64,000 nt of DNA. It comes from Candidatus Marithrix sp. Canyon 246. GTDB lineage: Bacteria > Pseudomonadota > Gammaproteobacteria > Beggiatoales > Beggiatoaceae. The notes under the pieces were generated by a model. The model was not told where the DNA came from, made no database searches, and saw only the letters and a program-made list of their open reading frames with translations. The stretch covers positions 62,001 through 126,000 of the forward strand of contig NZ_MCBX01000004.1 of assembly GCF_001723685.1 (NCBI RefSeq), written 5' to 3'. Positions 59,988 to 64,000 of this stretch are shown one piece after another; the first letter of the stretch is position 1, and every line of letters starts with the position of its first letter. A program made the translations under genes and the position numbers.

Positions 59988-60911
59988 ATGAATAAGCAAA
60001 TGATAAGATGGTTAGGCATGGGAATGCTGTGTACTGCGTTTTCGGTAGTACAAGCTGATGTAGCTAGTGACATTGCCGCTGGTGTACCACCAGAACAAGC
60101 CGTTGAAGATGCAATTGAAAATGGAGAATCAGCAGCAGATGTAGCTAATGCTTTAGTTGAAGCCGGAGTAGATGTAGAAACAGCAGTGGCAATTGTTGTA
60201 GCTGCTGAGCCTACAGCGGCTGCTAGTGTTGTCCAAAAAGTTATTGCTAAAAACCCTGAGAAAGCAGCAGGTATAGCTAATGCTTTAGTTGAAGTAGGAG
60301 TAAAGGTAGAAACAGCAGTGGCAATTGTTGTAGCTGCTGAACCTACAGCGGCTGCTAGTGTTGTTCAAAAAGTTATTGCTAAAAACCCAGAAAAAGCAGC
60401 AGGTATCGCTAATGTTTTAGTTGAAGTAGGAGTAAAGGTAGAAACAGCAGTGGCAATTGTTGTGGCTGCTGAACCTACAGCGGCTAATAAAGTTGTCGAA
60501 AAGATCGCTGCTAAAATTCCTGATAAAGCAGCTGCCATAAGTGCTGCGGCAGATACAGCTAAGAATACTGCTCCAACTACTCCAAAAACCACTCCAAAAA
60601 CCACTCCAGCACCAGAACCTAGTGCTGCACCAAGTGTAGTAGTAACACCTAATGTTCCAGCAATAGCAAATCAAATACAAGCTGGAGATGTAGGTAATAG
60701 TGATCTACCCGGCTTTATTCCAGAAAGCCCAACCAGCAACATTTTAGTAGAAGTAGAAGTTACTACTGGTGAAACAACTGGAAGACGTGTTGTTGAAGAT
60801 CCAGAAAGTTCAACTACCTTAATAGAAGTAGATACTAGTGATAAACCTACAGGAACAATAATTAAGGTTGATATTGTTACTAAACAACCAAATCCGGTTA
60901 GTCCAAATTAA
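59988..60911 (+). CDS. Secreted alanine/valine-rich protein with three 44-residue repeats
   Basis: 307 residues. A signal peptide ends at SVVQADV. Three tandem units of 44 residues (132 bases; starts at 60144, 60276 and 60408) carry LVEVGVKVETAVAIVVAAE and ASVVQKVIAKNPEKAAGIA; each looks like two short amphipathic helices. A Thr/Pro linker (PTTPKTTPKTTPAPEP) and a beta-rich acidic C-terminus follow. Last gene of the export operon, with a GAGG leader, so it is probably exported with the polymer or sits in the envelope. No family recognised. Confidence 0.7.
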   Translation: MNKQMIRWLGMGMLCTAFSVVQADVASDIAAGVPPEQAVEDAIENGESAADVANALVEAGVDVETAVAIVVAAEPTAAASVVQKVIAKNPEKAAGIANALVEVGVKVETAVAIVVAAEPTAAASVVQKVIAKNPEKAAGIANVLVEVGVKVETAVAIVVAAEPTAANKVVEKIAAKIPDKAAAISAAADTAKNTAPTTPKTTPKTTPAPEPSAAPSVVVTPNVPAIANQIQAGDVGNSDLPGFIPESPTSNILVEVEVTTGETTGRRVVEDPESSTTLIEVDTSDKPTGTIIKVDIVTKQPNPVSPN

Positions 60912-60958
60912 ATGTCATAATAATTTGCACCAACTATTTCATATTAAATAGATTCAAC

Positions 60959-61465
60959 ATGACAACAAAAACGGAATTAAGAGCTTTGGCAAAAGCACGT
61001 ATCAAGGAGGCACACATTTTATTTGATGCCAAACGATATGACGCAGCCACCTATTTATGCGGATACGCGGTTGAATTATCCTTGAAAGCCAGAATTTGCC
61101 AAACGCTAGGATATACTAATTTTCCTGAAACCAATAAGGAATTTTTAATGATGACTTGTAAAATCATCGAAAAATCTATTAAAAGTAAGTGTGTTTAAAA
61201 CTTGTATAATATTAATCCCAACGATTTTTGTGCCTTGTATAATAAGTATTTCCAAAATCCCAGATTTTTGAAAGTGCATGATTTGGTGACTTTACTGAAA
61301 TTTTCTGGCGTTACCGAAAAGATAAGAAATCATTTTTCAACAGAATGGTCAATTGTGGAAAAATGGAATCCAGAAATCCGTTATAAACCGATTGGTTCAC
61401 ACGCACGCCAAACAGCACAAGACATGCTTACTTCAACTGAGACATTAGTAAACGCTTTCAAATAA
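60959..61465 (+). pseudogene. HEPN-domain protein interrupted by an in-frame TAA
   Basis: The N-terminal half (DAKRYDAATYLCGYAVELSL, KARICQTLGYTNFPETNKEF) is a HEPN helix bundle. After a stop at 61196-61198 the same frame continues with FLKVHDLVTLLKFSG and a normal C-terminus to 61465. Around the stop, some 37 residues (MMTCKIIEKSIKSKCV on one side) have no counterpart in the HEPN proteins I know, so an insertion probably brought the stop. HEPN proteins often form toxin or RNase modules. Confidence 0.72.
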
Positions 61466-61478
61466 AAGGAATCAATTA

Positions 61479-62085
61479 ATGAACGAGTTTATTAAGAAGT
61501 TTTTTGCTATAGAGCAGGCACTGGCAGAAGAAAAAGGCCAGTTTAAATTATTTTCTTTACTTGAACGAGCAAGTGCTTTTGATGACTGGGATGTTATCAT
61601 TGCTTCAAAAGGCTTGCCAGATAATGACATGTCCGTTTTAAGAGATGTTATTGAGAAAATCCAAGCAAGACTCACTCATGAAGAAAAAATGAAAATTAAT
61701 GCGGTGATTTTGCTGGATGTCAATGATCTTTTTGTTAGTTAAAAAAGTACACTATTTTTTAGAGAAACATAATAATCCCACTGAGTTTTCCAATACTGAA
61801 ATCAATGGATTAGAAATTTCCAGAGGCTATATTATTGCTTCACCGATAGCGCAAACAGAAAATGTTTCACCATCTTCCTCAGAACTATTAATTAAGACTA
61901 CTTCAAAATGGATTCGTAAAGCAGCAACATTGGGAGATAGTGACGCGCAAAATACACTAGGACTCATGTATCTAAAAGGCGAAGGGGTCAAAAAAAATAT
62001 CAATCTGGCTAAGAAGTGGTTTAAAAAAGCGTCTACACTTGGACATGCACAAGCACAACAGAACTTAGATGCTTTGCAGCATTGA
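61479..62085 (+). pseudogene. Frameshifted HEPN-partner gene running into Sel1 repeats
   Basis: The ATG at 61479 follows AAGGA and encodes MNEFIKKFFAIEQALAEEKG ... INAVILLDVNDLFVS, then TAA at 61742. The expected continuation (FLEKHNNPTEFSNTEINGLE, ISRGYIIASPIA) is in the +1 frame, so an indel lies near 61735. Downstream, the same +1 frame encodes two Sel1-like repeats (AATLGDSDAQNTLGLMYLKG; ASTLGHAQAQQNLDAL). The two domains are not usually joined. The TGA falls inside a copied phosphoribosyltransferase fragment, so the original 3' end may be lost. Confidence 0.62.
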
Positions 62086-62131
62086 AAACTGGTGGCAACA
62101 ACAGTTCGCTTTTGGGCTTGACTGCCTTACA
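62082..62131 (+). pseudogene. 3' fragment copy of the phosphoribosyltransferase gene
   Basis: Fifty bases identical except one to 62968-63017 inside the intact phosphoribosyltransferase gene (TTGAAAACTGGTGGCAACAA ... CTGCCTTACA). No open frame of its own. Confidence 0.88.
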
Positions 62132-62146
62132 AATTAATTATTTAAT

Positions 62147-62247
62147 TAGTACAACGAATTTAGAAATAAACTAATTAGTACATAGTTTTAGCAGTCATGC
62201 AATTACTTCGTTACTTCGTTTCGTTTATTTCTAAATTCGTTGTACTA
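62147..62247. mobile_element. MITE-like element with perfect 25-base terminal inverted repeats
   Basis: TAGTACAACGAATTTAGAAA (start of the left arm, 62147-62171) and its exact reverse complement (62223-62247) flank about 50 bases with no gene. The GTACAACG ends match the hairpin at 7402-7491. It sits between the two copied gene fragments, at the point where the duplicated sequence stops matching the second copy. Confidence 0.78.
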
Positions 62248-62261
62248 TAATATTATATTCT

Positions 62262-62375
62262 ATGTGTGCTATAGCAGCTATATATAATTACCATTACGCC
62301 GCCCCAGAAGTTAATCGCAAAGAATTGTGTGCAATTCGCGATCATATGTCTGCGAGAGGCCCTGATGGTAAATAA
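62262..62375 (+). pseudogene. Truncated copy of the asnB 5' end
   Basis: Encodes MCAIAAIYNYHYAAPEVNRK and 17 more residues, then TAA. It matches the first 37 codons of the asnB at 63184 with three differences, all at third codon positions and all synonymous. The remainder of the gene is absent; the phosphoribosyltransferase begins 15 bases after the stop. Confidence 0.9.
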
Positions 62376-62390
62376 ATATCTAAAAACAAA

Positions 62391-63098
62391 ATGATAATCC
62401 GTTATACATGGAATACAGTTCCACTCGTGTGGATTCACAACAATGAGTCAGCAGTAAAGCAACACTATGCTTACCGCGCCGCCAAATCGGGAGATCCAAG
62501 CTCGGCTTACATCTTAGTTAATTCCTTGCTGAATCCAATGATTGTTGAACAATTGGCGAAATCATACAATCAACAAAAGCCCATTCTAGTATCTGCTCAC
62601 GCTGTAGAAAGAATGGGTGTTAATGCAATTCCCGAAGCATTGGCGGATGTTCTTGCTCAACTATTGGGTTGGACTACTGACAACAGCATTATACAAACCA
62701 ACATCGTTGGACACACTGGAGCTGATGGCTTTTCCCGTCTGGCGAGGCAAGCAAGGTTCGATGGGAAGGTATTAGCTGGGTATGATTATTTGTTGGTTGA
62801 TGATTTTGTCGGGCAAGGCGGAACCTTGGCAAATTTGCGGGCACATATCATACAAGGTAATGGCACAGTGTTGGGAGCAACCGTATTAACTGGAAAACCA
62901 CACTCAGCAAATTTAGCTTTAACATCACAAACACTTGAATACTTGAGGTTGAAACATGGAGAACAACTTGAAAACTGGTGGCAACAACAGTTCGGTTTTG
63001 GGCTTGACTGCCTTACAGAGTCTGAAGCACGTTACTTGCTCAACACCCCGAATGTTGAACGCATCCGAAATAAAATTACTGAGGCAAGCCAAAGGTGA
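62391..63098 (+). CDS. Phosphoribosyltransferase-family protein
   Basis: 235 residues. The PRPP-binding loop YLLVDDFVGQGGTLANLRAH (two acidic residues then GQGGT) is the type I PRTase signature; SAHAVERMGVNAIPEALAD and NIVGHTGADGFSRLARQA are further conserved-looking blocks. Which base or other acceptor it uses cannot be told. No clear Shine-Dalgarno. The gene interrupts a duplicated asnB 5' end, and its own 3' end is copied at 62082-62131. Confidence 0.8.
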   Translation: MIIRYTWNTVPLVWIHNNESAVKQHYAYRAAKSGDPSSAYILVNSLLNPMIVEQLAKSYNQQKPILVSAHAVERMGVNAIPEALADVLAQLLGWTTDNSIIQTNIVGHTGADGFSRLARQARFDGKVLAGYDYLLVDDFVGQGGTLANLRAHIIQGNGTVLGATVLTGKPHSANLALTSQTLEYLRLKHGEQLENWWQQQFGFGLDCLTESEARYLLNTPNVERIRNKITEASQR

Positions 63099-63162
63099 GA
63101 TTGCACAACGAATTAATGAACTAGTAGCACAACAGAATATAACTCCAGTTAATCTAACTTAA
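63052..63162 (+). CDS. Short ORF overlapping the phosphoribosyltransferase 3' end
   Basis: 36 residues beginning MLNASEIKLLRQAKGEIAQR, an amphipathic helix, with a Gln/Asn-rich end (LVAQQNITPVNLT). It overlaps the PRTase by 47 bases in another frame. It may be a small partner protein or chance; asnB starts 21 bases later. Confidence 0.4.
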   Translation: MLNASEIKLLRQAKGEIAQRINELVAQQNITPVNLT

Positions 63163-63183
63163 TATTGTATATTATTTAATAAT

Positions 63184-64000
63184 ATGTGTGCTATAGCAGC
63201 TATATATAATTACCATTACGCCGCCCCAGAAGTTAATCGCAAAGAATTATGTGCTATTCGTGATCATATGTCTGCGAGAGGCCCTGATGGTAAAGGAGCA
63301 TGGTTTTCTAAAAATGGCAAAATTGGTTTAGCCCACCAACGCTTGTCTATTATAGATATTAATGAGCGTGCTGCTCAACCTATGAGTAGCACTGATGGAC
63401 AGTGTGTTATCAGTTTTAATGGTGAAATTTATAATTATAAAGCATTACGCCAACAGCTTGAATCTCAAGGTATTCAATTTAGAACTCAATCTGATACCGA
63501 AGTTTTGCTGCATCTTTATAAACAAAAAGGTGTGGCTATGTTGTCAGAACTGAGGGGGATGTTTGCATTTGCACTATGGGATGCTAAGAAAAATAAACTC
63601 TTGCTGGCTCGTGATCCTTATGGTATAAAGCCACTGTATTACGCTGATGATGGTTGGACAGTACGAGTTGCTTCACAAGTCAAAGCTCTTTTAGCTGGTG
63701 GTAAAATATCCAGTTCCATTGAGCCTGCTGGCATTACTGGCTTTTTATTATTTGGCAGTGTTCCAGAACCTTATACGATTTACCAACAAATACGAGCGGT
63801 TCCAGCCGGCAGTTTTATCTGGGTGGATGAGATTGGTACACATACACCAGAGCATTACTTTTCTTTGGCGAAGGTTTTTTGTCAAGCGATTGAAAATCCT
63901 CAAGCATTCAATCAAGAGGCGGCTAGCGAGGCTTTATTAGATTCAGTGAGTCACCATTTAGTTGCAGATGTTCCTGTTGGTGCTTTTTTATCATCAGGAG
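63184..64000 (+). CDS. asnB: Glutamine-hydrolysing asparagine synthase-type amidotransferase (3' end outside window)
   Basis: The first 272 codons are visible. MCAIAAIYNY exposes Cys2, the class II glutaminase nucleophile; RGPDGKG, GLAHQRLSIIDI, ISFNGEIYNYKAL, SDTEVLLHLY and RGMFAFALWD are the glutaminase-domain motifs, and the synthetase domain begins near DVPVGAFLSSG at the edge. In exopolysaccharide loci such enzymes may amidate sugars instead of making asparagine; the context favours that but does not prove it. Confidence 0.93.
   Translation, partial: MCAIAAIYNYHYAAPEVNRKELCAIRDHMSARGPDGKGAWFSKNGKIGLAHQRLSIIDINERAAQPMSSTDGQCVISFNGEIYNYKALRQQLESQGIQFRTQSDTEVLLHLYKQKGVAMLSELRGMFAFALWDAKKNKLLLARDPYGIKPLYYADDGWTVRVASQVKALLAGGKISSSIEPAGITGFLLFGSVPEPYTIYQQIRAVPAGSFIWVDEIGTHTPEHYFSLAKVFCQAIENPQAFNQEAASEALLDSVSHHLVADVPVGAFLSSG

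Noticed and set aside
60365-60680. Minus-strand ORFs opposite the alanine-rich repeat protein
   Set aside because: They mirror the coding repeats (Ala/Val codons give Ala/Thr/Ser or Cys/Trp-rich shadows) and have no ribosome sites.
63184-64000. Exosortase/PEP-CTERM-type locus
   Set aside because: asnB, the EpsL-like barrel and the autokinase fit such loci, but no exosortase gene or PEP-CTERM tail is visible in this window.

Overview
The window is strongly AT-rich, compact, two-stranded bacterial DNA. The housekeeping content and order point to a gammaproteobacterium: gpmA-envC-ctpA, ygaVP-like-secB-gpsA-accA, hslVU, pyrG and typA. A sulfide:quinone-oxidoreductase-like flavoprotein, rhodanese genes, many palindromic repeats and many gene remnants suggest a sulfur oxidiser of the Thiotrichales/Beggiatoaceae type. 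That placement is inference; there is no rRNA in the window.

Region by region. 1-7366: a TauE/SafE exporter that runs off the left edge, then a SNF2-type helicase, an AlbA_2 protein broken by an in-frame stop, and a large DUF6079/PglY-BrxC-like ATPase. This is a defence-island-like group that is partly decayed. 7402-10393: a long hairpin, a DUF2157/DUF4401/GDYXXLXY membrane operon, and a dead copy of the 5' end of the ATPase gene. 11046-13748: a nucleotidyltransferase, a CDP-alcohol phosphatidyltransferase and a 2-aminoethylphosphonate-type transaminase, probably making a phosphonate-headed lipid. 13883-19898: a PIF1-like helicase, pyrG, a tiny gene head-to-head with pyrG, sanA, and a hybrid histidine kinase. 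20044-24541: yfiR and two tandem TonB-dependent receptors, the second carrying an in-frame stop. 24557-31999: an ATPase remnant, a lipoprotein, the SQR-like flavoprotein, hslVU, an AAA ATPase + TOPRIM pair that looks like a two-gene defence module, thiO and an HMA protein. 31965-42507: DJ-1, the ctpA/envC/gpmA operon, an ArsR regulator with a split YgaP (membrane piece + rhodanese), secB, gpsA, accA, gcvPB and typA.

42698-64000 is mainly a cell-surface/exopolysaccharide region. The genes are a porin-like protein, a deacetylase-like protein, a methyltransferase, a glycosyltransferase, an aminotransferase, a phosphoglycosyl transferase and a PglF/CapD-type dehydratase. Then come tRNA-Thr(CGU), a HigBA toxin-antitoxin pair and a broken nuclease-like gene, which interrupt the locus. 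It resumes with a Wza-like lipoprotein carrying ten tandem SLBB repeats, an outer-membrane barrel, a Wzc-type tyrosine autokinase, a CpsB/YwqE phosphatase, a VpsP-like TPR protein and an alanine-rich repeat protein. The right end holds damaged HEPN/Sel1 genes, a partly duplicated phosphoribosyltransferase/asnB segment and the 5' part of asnB.

The most unusual features are the ten-SLBB exporter with its very basic linker, the AAA+TOPRIM module preceded by a dead copy of its own 3' end, the phosphonolipid-type trio, and the duplicated asnB fragment whose differences are all synonymous. A recurring theme is recent gene damage: in-frame TAA codons in three genes, frameshifts in two, and blocks missing from several proteins.
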